DNA of 64,000 nt from G965218495 sp965262785 (GTDB taxonomy: Bacteria; Bacteroidota; Rhodothermia; Rhodothermales; Bin80): the NCBI GenBank assembly GCA_965262785.1, contig OZ253559.1, positions 3,658,001 to 3,722,000 on the forward strand, read 5' to 3'. The notes below the pieces were generated by a model, which did not search any database, was not told the origin of the DNA, and worked only from the letters and a program-made list of their open reading frames with translations. The position numbers and the translations under genes were made by a program. This document shows, one piece after another, positions 16,602-25,121 of the stretch (positions are counted from its first letter, which is position 1; each line of letters begins with the position of its first letter).

Positions 16602-19600
16602 TCAAATTCCCGGCTCTTCGCTCAATTCATCTAGGATATCCTTCGCAACCTGGAGCACCTCGTTTGGCGCACGAACCGTTTCGCCAGCATGCTGGCGTAG
16701 GGCTACGAGGAGGGGTGTAAGTGTCTCCGCTTTTGCCTTGTCGCTTAAAAGAATTGTGATAACGTCGTGCGCCGACGCACCAGCTTTAATCAAGGACATG
16801 ACAAGCTTCAATATCTGGTGCGTCATTGTGTCGTCGCTATGTACAAGCACGGGATACGCTGAGCGAAACACACCCATAGCCGTCTGCAGTTTGCCTTGAA
16901 CTAGCAGTGCCCTTGCCCGCAAATGCATTTCTCGCCACGCGAATCTGTTGTGCCGTTCACCCGTCAAGAAACGAAGCTTGCGTTTGATCTCTCCACATGT
17001 ATGTAGAGTAGTCTCTGGACGACCGATCTCGGTTTGTATCGCACCTTTGAATAGCAACGCATTGGCGACTTGGATCTGTAGAGCCGCTGCATCACTGCTG
17101 CCAAAGCGTTCAACCACCTCGTCGTACGCCCTGAGCGCTCCCTCCAAATCCCCGAGCTCGCGTCGAACACCTCCCCTGTTGATTAACGCCATGGCAACCG
17201 GGCGCTGTAGAGCCGCTGCATCACTGCTGCCAAAGCGTTCAACCACCTCGTCGTACGCCCTGAGCGCCCCCTCTAAATCTCCGAGCTCGTGTCGAGCACG
17301 TCCCCTGTCGAGCAACGCAGCAGCAACCGGGTGCTGTATATACGCTGCATCGCTGCTGCCAAAGCGTTCAACCACCTCGTCGTACGCCCTGAGCGCCCCC
17401 TCTAAATCTCCGAGCTCGTGTCGAGCACGTCCCCTGTCGAGCAACGCTATGGCAACCGAGTGCTGTATATCCGCTGCATCACTGCTGCCAAAGCGTTCAA
17501 TTACTTCGTCGCAGGCCCTGATCGTTCCCTCCGAATCTCCGAGTTCGCGTTGAGCACGTCCCCTGTTGAGCAACGCAGCAGCAACTGAGTGCTGTAGATC
17601 TGACGCATCGCTGCTGCCAAAGCGTTCAATTACTTCGTCGTACGCCCTGAGCGCCCCCTCCAAGTCTCCGAGACTTCGTCGTACATGTCCCCTGTTGAGC
17701 AACGCCTCGGCAACCGAGTGCTGTAGATCTGACGCATCGCTGCTGCCAAAGCGTTCAATTACTTCGTCGCAGGCCCTGAGCGCCCCCTCCAAGTCTCCGA
17801 GACTTCGTCGTACATGTCCCCTGTTGAGCAACGCCGTGGCAACCGCGCGCTGAAGAGCCGCTGCATCGCTGCTGCCAAAGCGTTCAATTACTTCGTCGTA
17901 CGCCCTGAGCGCCCCCTCCAAGTCTCCGAGACTTCGTCGTACATGTCCCCTGCAGAGCAATGCCGCGGCAACCGGGCGCTGAAGAGCCGCCGCATCGCTG
18001 CTGCCAAAGCGTTCAATTACTTCGTCGTACGCCCTGAGCGCCCCCTCCAAGTCTCCGAGACTTCGTCGTACATGTCCCCTGTCGAGCAACGCCGTGGCAA
18101 CCGGGCGCTGTATAGCCGCTGCATCGCTGCTACCAAAGCGTTCAATTACTTCGTCGTACGCCCTGAGCGCCCCCTCCAAGTCTCCGAGACTTCGTCGTAC
18201 ATGTCCCCTGCAGAGCAATGCCGCGGCAACCGGGCGCTGAAGAGCCGCCGCATCGCTGCTGCCAAAGCGTTCAATTACTTCGTCGTACGCCCTGAGCGCC
18301 CCCTCCAAGTCTCCGAGATGCTCCTGTGCTATGGCTTTCTCATAAAATGCCCGCGCAATGCTAGCCTCCGGCACTCGGGACCAACCTATGCTCCGAGAGG
18401 CGAATGCCTTGTCCGCAGCCTCGATTACTTTCTCGTATGCTTTCGCGTTGAATGCATCGAAAATCTCTTGCAAGGGCTGCTCGAGCGATCGGGTGCCGTT
18501 TGTTACCGCAACAACACGGCCGAAGGAGCCGGTCTGGCTAGGTAATAGTTCCTCAACACCTGGATGCATCATGCAAGAAAGGACACTGTCAATTACCGGC
18601 AGTTCGATCCGCGCTTGCTCGATTCCTTCGAGAAAGGTCTTCGATAACGGTCCCTCCACATCCAACTCATAGAATATCTCTCTCAACTCTGCCTTGCTGT
18701 AGAAAGCAGCCATGAAATGGATCAGATTTCGTACAACAGCCGCCTCCCCGCGTTCACGCCGCAGCTTGTAGTAGATGCAGTAGAGCCGTTCCGAAGCAGC
18801 GTACTGCCGCTTCTTGCCTCTACCTTCCCAGACCACCGCGCCACGCGTGACCAGTCGTCCGAGCATAGTAGATACTTTTCGGATGTCCATGCGAGCCCGC
18901 GCTGCGACCTCGCCAGGAGTCGACAATTGCCATAGGTCAATCAACGCGATATAAACCCGCCGTTCTGTCTTACCAATGACCTCCAGATGACTTCGGAAGT
19001 ATTCAGTGTGGTCGTCGATCAGCGTTACCAGGTCTTCCATCAAGCGACGCAGCGACCGGTGCTGCGCCAACCCACCGATGATGACAAGGAGGCGGGGACT
19101 GCCGCCGGTAAGGATTTCAAGCGGCCTCATCTCGCGCGTGGTCACCGTGTCGCCGCTTACCACCTTCCACAAGCGGCGACACTCGTCGGTATTCAGTGGA
19201 TCTAGGCAGATGATCCGAAAAAGCTCGAAGAATGGCTGGTTAGCCTTGTCCAGACCCTTGAAGCGACTGGTGGCAGAGGCAAGCAGCATGACCTTGGGTT
19301 CCATCTGCAGCATTTTGCGCAACTCCCAGCCGAAATCCTTGTCCACATCCCTACTGAGCGCTTGCAGGTTCTCAACCATGAGTACGAGCTTTTTATCCAG
19401 GAATTCCGCCGCATCCAGAACCGCCGCATAAGCGTCGTCTGCGAGCGACTGCTCACCCCAGCGCTTAGTCAAGCTGGCATACGTTCCGCGAAGTTCTCGT
19501 GCGAAATCGGAATTTCGTACAGTGACCTCCTTGGCAAGATGAAACAGTGTCTCTAGCCAGAAGTCAGCCATATTGAAGATCTCCTTGCTTTCCTCCATGA

Positions 19601-19865
19601 ACCGGACGGGCAACAGGCAGCCAGAAAATTCGGAGCCTGTCCGCAGCTCTGCAGCGACGCGAGCCAGTAGCATGGTTTTTCCCCGGCCACGAGGAGCCAC
19701 AACCAAGACATGCTGGCAGGAGGGCGAATCAATATTCCCGCGCAGGACTTCCAGTACCACATCGAGCTCACGCTTTCTGACCACGAACTGGGCTTTCACC
19801 TCGTCGTCGGACTGGAATGTCCCTGGATTGAACTTGCGGATTGTACGGCGAGCTGGTTCGCTCAT
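16602..19865 (-). CDS. AAA-type ATPase with winged helix and ten near-identical TPR-like repeats
   Basis: The protein has 1087 residues. The N-terminal ATPase (residues ~20-330) has Walker A VVAPRGRGKTMLLARV and a Walker B-like KLVLMVENLQ with Glu in place of the usual first Asp. A winged-helix-like segment follows (about 285-345, EVAARARMDIRKVSTMLGRL), then a helical linker. From about residue 518 come ten repeats of 43 residues, each based on GDLEGALRAYDEVIERFGSS, and a degenerate eleventh. The layout is NTPase, DNA-binding-like module and superhelical sensor, as in STAND-like proteins. The start overlaps the end of the ATPase gene at 19862-21088 by four bases (ATGA), so the two are one operon. 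No effector domain was recognised. Function unknown. Confidence 0.85.
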   Translation of the reverse strand: MSEPARRTIRKFNPGTFQSDDEVKAQFVVRKRELDVVLEVLRGNIDSPSCQHVLVVAPRGRGKTMLLARVAAELRTGSEFSGCLLPVRFMEESKEIFNMADFWLETLFHLAKEVTVRNSDFARELRGTYASLTKRWGEQSLADDAYAAVLDAAEFLDKKLVLMVENLQALSRDVDKDFGWELRKMLQMEPKVMLLASATSRFKGLDKANQPFFELFRIICLDPLNTDECRRLWKVVSGDTVTTREMRPLEILTGGSPRLLVIIGGLAQHRSLRRLMEDLVTLIDDHTEYFRSHLEVIGKTERRVYIALIDLWQLSTPGEVAARARMDIRKVSTMLGRLVTRGAVVWEGRGKKRQYAASERLYCIYYKLRRERGEAAVVRNLIHFMAAFYSKAELREIFYELDVEGPLSKTFLEGIEQARIELPVIDSVLSCMMHPGVEELLPSQTGSFGRVVAVTNGTRSLEQPLQEIFDAFNAKAYEKVIEAADKAFASRSIGWSRVPEASIARAFYEKAIAQEHLGDLEGALRAYDEVIERFGSSDAAALQRPVAAALLCRGHVRRSLGDLEGALRAYDEVIERFGSSDAAAIQRPVATALLDRGHVRRSLGDLEGALRAYDEVIERFGSSDAAALQRPVAAALLCRGHVRRSLGDLEGALRAYDEVIERFGSSDAAALQRAVATALLNRGHVRRSLGDLEGALRACDEVIERFGSSDASDLQHSVAEALLNRGHVRRSLGDLEGALRAYDEVIERFGSSDASDLQHSVAAALLNRGRAQRELGDSEGTIRACDEVIERFGSSDAADIQHSVAIALLDRGRARHELGDLEGALRAYDEVVERFGSSDAAYIQHPVAAALLDRGRARHELGDLEGALRAYDEVVERFGSSDAAALQRPVAMALINRGGVRRELGDLEGALRAYDEVVERFGSSDAAALQIQVANALLFKGAIQTEIGRPETTLHTCGEIKRKLRFLTGERHNRFAWREMHLRARALLVQGKLQTAMGVFRSAYPVLVHSDDTMTHQILKLVMSLIKAGASAHDVITILLSDKAKAETLTPLLVALRQHAGETVRAPNEVLQVAKDILDELSEEPGI
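17025..18314 (-). repeat. Ten 129-bp tandem repeats inside the TPR coding region
   Basis: The unit is 129 bp, 43 codons, shown by identical landmarks 129 bases apart (for example GCATCGCTG at 17992 and 18121). Neighbouring units in the 17600-18314 part are almost identical at the DNA level, and those nearer 17030 diverge slightly. Because the period is a multiple of three, unit loss or gain would keep the frame. The high identity points to recent expansion or conversion. Confidence 0.93.
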
Positions 19866-21088
19866 TGCAGAGGTCCTTGTAGTTCGTTGTTAGGTCGGCG
19901 ATTTTCGAGGGGGATGTAATGGCCGCGGAAGCGCGCCGCCCACCAGTCTTTGAGCAAGTGCGACAAAAAGCGGTACCCATCGGCGCCCTCCGCGAGATAG
20001 CCATCGTGCACCAGGATGTCGATCACTTCCGTAATGCGCCCGGGCGCATCGTCGATCAATTGCTCAAGGTGCCGGCGCGAACTCGTCGTAAACACATCTT
20101 GAAGAGCTGCCGCGGCCAGGATTTCCATGGCGATGGGATAGTCGTTTTCCAGCCCATCCTTAAGGCGGCTTGCATAATGATCGAGGTCGATCTGCCCCTG
20201 CGGGCCTAGGAGTGAGTTCTGATAAACCAGGTCGACATCCTTCACTGTCACGCGGTCTCGCCCCTGCATAGCATATTCGTGCAGCCGAGCGAAGAAGGAC
20301 TGTACGTGGTGCGGGATGCCGATGCCAAGCCGGTCGTATACAGCGGCTGCCACGCCCTCCTCTACCTGTAGCTGGTAGGCTTCTGCAAGACGATGAAAGC
20401 ACTTGGCACTAGTGTCACGGTCCCACGGTCCCACGCGAATGGAATAAAGATAGTTGATACGGTCAGAGATGCCGAGGCGCCGCACGAGAGGCTGAAGCCC
20501 TATACTACCCGATACGATAACAACCAGCGATCTGCTGTCGATACTTTGAAGTGCATGGCGCAGCCAACTCAGAAATACTTCGACTCGTTGCTTGCCTTCC
20601 GATTCCCTAAGCATTCGCTTTAGAAAGATTGGCAACTCGTCGATCACAAGGAGAATCGGTTTGTCATGTGCGGCACAATCACGTAGTAACTGCTCACCGT
20701 GCCGCCGCCAGTTACCGGCCGTGAGGCCAGCCCGAAACTTGGCCTTTACGTGATGAACACCAATCTCCTCAATGCTTTTAAGGAACCAGCTTCCAAACTT
20801 GGAGAAAATGCGCGATCTGGAGGAAGCAATCGGATATACGGCCTGTGCAATCTCTGCAATTACGTCTTCCTCGCAGGTCGCGCCCTCCACATCGGTGAAG
20901 AAAAAGGCCCAACCGTGAGCCTCGAGTCGCTGCCCTAGCTCCCGGATCACGCTAGTCTTTCCCATGCGCCGCTGCCCGGTCACCAATACGTGGTTGCCGT
21001 CACGAACCAGCTTCGACAGAATTTCCAATTCGGTCTCGCGATCAAAGAAGTCGTTGCCGCTTACCCAGCGGCCAGTGGATATTTTCAT
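19862..21088 (-). CDS. AAA+ ATPase of the archaeal/STAND-like ATPase_2 type
   Basis: The protein has 408 residues. It begins GNDFFDRETELEILSKLV, the usual N-terminus of this class, followed by Walker A TGQRRMGKTSVIRELG (~residue 38) and Walker B KPILLVIDELPIFLKRML (~residue 145). An arginine/sensor segment VIVSGSIGLQPLVRRLG lies near 190. The C-terminal third is helical with a winged-helix-like end (ITEVIDILVHDGYLAEGADG). A strong Shine-Dalgarno AAGGAGGT sits 5 bases before the ATG, unusual in this window and perhaps a sign of foreign origin. It is first in a two-gene operon with the ATPase-TPR protein, and the pairing suggests a joint sensory or defence machine. That is inference. Confidence 0.85.
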   Translation of the reverse strand: MKISTGRWVSGNDFFDRETELEILSKLVRDGNHVLVTGQRRMGKTSVIRELGQRLEAHGWAFFFTDVEGATCEEDVIAEIAQAVYPIASSRSRIFSKFGSWFLKSIEEIGVHHVKAKFRAGLTAGNWRRHGEQLLRDCAAHDKPILLVIDELPIFLKRMLRESEGKQRVEVFLSWLRHALQSIDSRSLVVIVSGSIGLQPLVRRLGISDRINYLYSIRVGPWDRDTSAKCFHRLAEAYQLQVEEGVAAAVYDRLGIGIPHHVQSFFARLHEYAMQGRDRVTVKDVDLVYQNSLLGPQGQIDLDHYASRLKDGLENDYPIAMEILAAAALQDVFTTSSRRHLEQLIDDAPGRITEVIDILVHDGYLAEGADGYRFLSHLLKDWWAARFRGHYIPLENRRPNNELQGPLQ

Positions 21089-21180
21089 GGATACCTCCTT
21101 GTTTTGGAGTTAGTGTGATATTGACGTCATAATTCAACTATATTGTTGTCAACACTTTTGTTGTACAAATGCTCATAACG
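21089..21180 (-). promoter_or_regulatory. Likely promoter/leader of the ATPase/TPR operon
   Basis: A sharply AT-rich stretch directly upstream of the strong ribosome-binding site. It contains overlapping short inverted segments (ATTCAACTATATTGTTG and TTGTCAACACTTTTGTTGTA) that could bind a regulator. No exact promoter boxes were fixed. Confidence 0.4.
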
Positions 21181-22180
21181 ACCGTTCCCGATTTACTGCA
21201 AGTTTCTTGCCACTCGGATTCCTTGCCGCCGACACCCACAATCCCACCGTATTGTGGGCAATTGCCAAGGGGGCTGCGCTAGCGTTGGCTCAACCGGAGG
21301 AGGCGGGGTCGGCGCGCGCACTCCGACATTTTTGCTGAGGTGCACCATGCCACACGTAATCCAGGGAAGACGCTAGGGGGGCGAACGTCTTGAAACACGG
21401 TCTTGGAACACCGTCCGATCCTGCCCTTCAATCGCTCCGCTTACTGTTAACAGGCAAAGTGTGGCGAATGGGGAATTGATTCGCCTGCTCACCCGCCTAG
21501 GCAGCCCGAAGGATGCCCTGCACCCGCATGCTGGTGCACCCCGCAGGCGGCTTTTCCTTGCCCGCGTCCGTGTCAATGACACGGGACATCTCGATGTCAA
21601 TGCGCTGAGCTCCAACAAATTCCCCGCCCTTCTGCTTGCCCCGGCACTCGAATCAACCATCGTGCGCCCTATCCCTTGTGAATTTGAAAAGCCAATCACT
21701 TAAGTAAGCTCCTATACGCCCTCCAGCAGGCCGGATGCTGGAAGCCCCCCACCATGCCCGTAGCGCATGAGCCGGACATAGAGCCGAGATACGGCGCCCG
21801 CAACGGCAGAGAAACCGTGTTTCCTTTCCAGATTGACTATGGAAGGCTCTAGACAACCCGACCGCGGTCGATCGAGCACAGAAGTTGCCCAGCCTTTTGT
21901 GTGACTCTTCATACTCATGCGGAGACCTATCTGCCGCCTGCTCGCCGTGCTACCCATATCGGACGGAATAGGGAATGGCTGAGGAGTCGCCATTTTGCCG
22001 GCCCGGTTGCCATAGGAGCGGGCCTACTGCGGCGCGCACGCCTGCACATCCCGTCTGGACCTGTTATTACTTAAGCCTGGCTCCCTTTACGCCGTGTAGA
22101 TGTTGAGATCGCACTGCACCTGCGGCAGCCTCCGCGCCACAGCGCTAGCTGAAACCATCGCCCGTGGCACTCCAGCCCAG
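21181..22180. other. Long non-coding or decayed region
   Basis: About 1 kb between the ATPase operon promoter and queE. Short open frames occur on both strands (for example 21461-21703 plus and 21712-21993 minus). Their translations are rich in Arg/Pro/Ser and show no domain I recognise. The stretch may hold remnants of a lost gene, but I cannot name one. Confidence 0.4.
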
Positions 22181-22822
22181 TCAGGGCAACCCAAGCACCT
22201 TGTGCGTCTGTAGACTGAGGCGCCACGGCGGGTGCTGCAAGCAATACTCCATGGCAGCCTGCGTGTGTGCGTCTATACTGGGTCCGTCCATTGGCTGCAG
22301 GTAGAAAAAGTCAAATGCAAGCCCCAGAAAGGCTTCCGGCATCGCACCCGGCTGCGGGTACACAAGCTTGAGCTCATGGCCGCTTGTCAGCACCAGAGGA
22401 GCTCCGGCTTTTGGGCTGACGCAAATCCAGTCCACTCCTTCGGGCGGAGGAAGCGTGCCGTTGGTTTCTACGGCAACTTCAAAGCCTGCTGAATGCAGGG
22501 CGCGCACCAATTTCGCATCAAGCTGCAGCAGCGGCTCGCCCCCTGTACATACGACGTAGGGCCGCTCCTCCGTGCAGCAGGAGCCCGGCCAAGCCCGTGC
22601 AACTGTGTCCGCCAAATCTCCAGGCAACAGAAACCGCCCACCTCCCGGCCCATCCAGACCCACGAATTCCGTGTCACAAAACTGGCAGACCGCGTCGTGG
22701 CGATCTCTTTCCAGGCCGGACCACAGGTTGCACCCTGCAAAGCGCAAGAACACGGCCGGGCGTCCGGTGCGAGCCCCCTCGCCCTGAAGCGTGTAGAAGA
22801 TCTCCTTGACGGCGTACGCCAT
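22181..22822 (-). CDS. queE: 7-carboxy-7-deazaguanine synthase
   Basis: QueE is a radical-SAM enzyme of the queuosine/7-deazaguanine pathway. The 213-residue protein starts EIFYTLQGEGARTGRPAVFL. The cluster-binding cysteines are spaced CX14CX2C (GCNLWSGLERDRHDAVCQFC), a spacing known for one QueE group rather than the canonical CX3CX2C. VVCTGGEPLLQLD binds SAM, and the C-terminal FYLQPMDGP is typical. No queC, queD or queF is adjacent. The thioesterase gene behind it on the same strand ends 3 bases from its start. Confidence 0.93.
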   Translation of the reverse strand: MAYAVKEIFYTLQGEGARTGRPAVFLRFAGCNLWSGLERDRHDAVCQFCDTEFVGLDGPGGGRFLLPGDLADTVARAWPGSCCTEERPYVVCTGGEPLLQLDAKLVRALHSAGFEVAVETNGTLPPPEGVDWICVSPKAGAPLVLTSGHELKLVYPQPGAMPEAFLGLAFDFFYLQPMDGPSIDAHTQAAMEYCLQHPPWRLSLQTHKVLGLP

Positions 22823-22825
22823 GCC

Positions 22826-23254
22826 CTATCGCATCTTGGGAAGTACAGCTACCGTCAGGCGGCTGGTCGCCACTAATTGCTGCGCCTCGTCGCGTATGTC
22901 AATCATCCACACGTGTGTGCTGCGCCCCAAGTGAACAGGGCGCGCAGTGCCGGTAACGACGCCACTACGAATTGCTCGGATGTGATTCGCATTCACTTCC
23001 AGACCCACAATGGTCTGCTTGGCCTCGTCAACGCATAGCCGGGCTGCGGCGCTCCCCAACGACTCCGCCAGCGCCACCGACGCGCCGCCGTGCATTAGGC
23101 CGGCCGGCTGCTTCGTGCGCGCATCCACTGTCATCGTGCCGCAGAGGTAGTCCTCACCTACCTCTGAATAGCAGATGCCCAACGCTTCCATCATCGTTCC
23201 GACGCTGCGGGCATTAAGCATCTCGGGTGTCACATGTTGTTTCCAGATGGCCAT
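22826..23254 (-). CDS. Hotdog-fold acyl-CoA thioesterase (PaaI/MenI-like)
   Basis: This 142-residue hotdog-fold protein hydrolyses aryl- or acyl-CoA thioesters. The signature QPAGLMHGGASVALAESLGS carries the family's His-Gly-Gly and the catalytic Glu in ALAES. It resembles the YdiI/MenI type that releases dihydroxynaphthoate in menaquinone synthesis, but no men genes are in the window, so the substrate is open. It lies upstream of queE in the same transcription direction with a 3-base gap. Confidence 0.8.
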   Translation of the reverse strand: MAIWKQHVTPEMLNARSVGTMMEALGICYSEVGEDYLCGTMTVDARTKQPAGLMHGGASVALAESLGSAAARLCVDEAKQTIVGLEVNANHIRAIRSGVVTGTARPVHLGRSTHVWMIDIRDEAQQLVATSRLTVAVLPKMR

Positions 23255-23266
23255 ATGGCATTCGTG

Positions 23267-24244
23267 TTATTGTGCCGACACGCTGCGCACTTTTCGCCAG
23301 TACCGTGCCAGCCCATACCAGCTTTCGCGCGGCTGACCCATATGCTGGTAGGGCAGCCGATCTTGCTCGTTCAGCGCCTCGAATGCATGCGCCATCTCAC
23401 GCCTGTGGAAGCGCGCGGCACGCGCAGCATCATCGCCTGCACAACCTAACGATGCACGCACCGCCGCAGCCCACAACCCCAGCCTCTCTTCTGCATGATC
23501 CAAGTGCCACGCTACATCCGTAGACGGACCGAAGTGAGTCAGGAATAGCCGGTCGGGATCCCAAGAACGCAGGAGCGCAAGACTTGTCCGCCAAGCTTCA
23601 ACGTCAATGTCTGGTGGTGGCGCTACTGGCACAATGTACCGCGTTCCCATAACGCACATCCCGGCCGTGTCACCTGCAAACGCGGTCCCCGTCAATTCGT
23701 CCAGGTAGCATACATGGTGACTGGCATGTCCAGGCGTATAGGCCACTCGCAGCGACCGGTCGCCAAGTCGAAGGCGCTCCCCGCCCTGCAGCACATGCAC
23801 ATTGGCGTCCGGGGTCGCCAAGAATGCGCCCCAGAGGGCATTCATTCGATCACCATAGATGCGTGTGGCGCTGGCCAATAGTCTGTCCGGGCGGACCAGA
23901 TGGCGGGCACCCCGCTCATGCACAAAGACTTTAACATGGGGATGCGCGTGAACAATGGTACCCGCAGCCCCCGCATGATCCAGGTGTATATGGGTCAGCA
24001 GCAAGCCACGCACATCGCGGAATCCGGTTCCGCTGGCTGCCAGGGCAGCTTCAAGGGCGCCAAGCGAAACGGTCGGGCCAGGGTCCACCAGAAACAGTCC
24101 ATTGGATGTCTCCAGGATCGCGCAAGCGATAAGCCGCGGGACAGCGCGGTAGTGAACGTCCGCGAACCAAGTCATCGGAGCAGCGGGCAGCAAGTCGTGG
24201 TTGGGCTCAAGCATGGCGCAGTTTCTGATGTCGCATGTACGCAT
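23267..24244 (-). CDS. Metallo-beta-lactamase-fold hydrolase
   Basis: The protein has 325 residues (a Met at 24214 is an alternative start). The metal-binding HxHxDH motif is LLLTHIHLDHAGAAG (~residue 95), the next His lies in YTPGHASHHVCYL, then FAGDTAGM with the bridging Asp, and FLTHFGPS with the last His. This is the glyoxalase II-like branch of the family. The C-terminal ~90 residues are helical. Substrate not evident. It is the third gene of a minus-strand run with small gaps, upstream of the thioesterase gene. Confidence 0.82.
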   Translation of the reverse strand: MRTCDIRNCAMLEPNHDLLPAAPMTWFADVHYRAVPRLIACAILETSNGLFLVDPGPTVSLGALEAALAASGTGFRDVRGLLLTHIHLDHAGAAGTIVHAHPHVKVFVHERGARHLVRPDRLLASATRIYGDRMNALWGAFLATPDANVHVLQGGERLRLGDRSLRVAYTPGHASHHVCYLDELTGTAFAGDTAGMCVMGTRYIVPVAPPPDIDVEAWRTSLALLRSWDPDRLFLTHFGPSTDVAWHLDHAEERLGLWAAAVRASLGCAGDDAARAARFHRREMAHAFEALNEQDRLPYQHMGQPRESWYGLARYWRKVRSVSAQ

Positions 24245-24259
24245 AAGCGGCGCACAATG

Positions 24260-25111
24260 TCACAACTGGCCGGGTGCCGCGCGTGCTTGCACGTCCAGTA
24301 CCACCTGCCATGTGCTATCCGGCCGCGCCCGCCAAATGCGCAGGTACGCACGGGACTGAAGCGTGGTATCTGAAAGGAGCGGCCGTACCGTCTGAATGCC
24401 ATACGTGTAGCCCAAGTCCCCTGCGGCGCCAATGGCGCCGTCGACTGGAACCCACGTCATCATGCCCGCCTGCCGGTGAATGCGCTCCAGCGCCGCTTGC
24501 CGGCCTTCCGCCAGAGACTGTCCGTCAGACAGGTACAGCGCAGAATCTGCCAGCACGCCCGCAAAGGCAGCCCCGGCTCCCACATCCATGGAGGCCGCCG
24601 CCAAGTCGCGGTCCGCCTTCAGCATCGCAACGCGTGCGGCTTCCTGGTATAACTTCCGGCTGGCCCGTATCCACCCCTCGCCCAAACGCACCATCGATCC
24701 TGTACGTATCGCCGCTAAAGGGTGCTGGGTCACGACGTTTGCTTCCACCATCCACGTGCTGTCAGGCTGAAGACGCCAGACAGAAACCTGCCATGTGGTA
24801 GAATCCGTTGCCGGCCAAGTGCCTGCAGTGTAACCGAAGTCGCCGGCAGCCGCCACCTCGACAAGGTGAATGTGGGCCGTTGCATCCCGGTAGTAGCATG
24901 TCCAGGCGTCTTTCGGCAGAGGCACCGGCGCAAGAACAATTGCATCAGCTGCCATCCTGCCCTTCAGCGCCTGACACAATCCCACCTCTGCTGCCGCCTG
25001 CTGCAGCGCATGCACTGCTGCTAAGAGATCCTCTGCCGAAGTAGCTACCGGCCTGGACTCGCCGCACCCCCAAAGCAGTACACCGAGGACTGCCAGTCCG
25101 CGAAGGGCCAT
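24260..25111 (-). CDS. Lipoprotein with two SnoaL/DUF4440-like (NTF2-fold) domains
   Basis: From the Met at 25111 the protein has 283 residues with signal peptide and lipobox VLGVLLWGCGES, predicting a lipid-anchored envelope protein. Two similar halves follow. Each ends in the DUF4440-type strand pair: DFGYTAGTW with SVWRLQPDSTWMVE, and DLGYTYGIQ with RIWRARPDSTWQVVLDV. This implies a tandem NTF2-like fold. The start was moved from 25165 to avoid overlap with the polyferredoxin gene and to place the signal peptide at the N-terminus. Ligand unknown. Confidence 0.72.
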   Translation of the reverse strand: MALRGLAVLGVLLWGCGESRPVATSAEDLLAAVHALQQAAAEVGLCQALKGRMAADAIVLAPVPLPKDAWTCYYRDATAHIHLVEVAAAGDFGYTAGTWPATDSTTWQVSVWRLQPDSTWMVEANVVTQHPLAAIRTGSMVRLGEGWIRASRKLYQEAARVAMLKADRDLAAASMDVGAGAAFAGVLADSALYLSDGQSLAEGRQAALERIHRQAGMMTWVPVDGAIGAAGDLGYTYGIQTVRPLLSDTTLQSRAYLRIWRARPDSTWQVVLDVQARAAPGQL

Positions 25112-25121
25112 TCGAAACGCG

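Noticed and set aside
17025..18320. Regular repeats that could suggest a CRISPR array
   Set aside because: The 129-bp units are contiguous, without spacers, in phase with a coding frame and encode TPR-like helices.
16948..18545. Long plus-strand frames opposite the TPR repeats
   Set aside because: They are antisense shadows caused by the repeated codons; the products are Ser/Ala/Lys-rich repeats without a domain.
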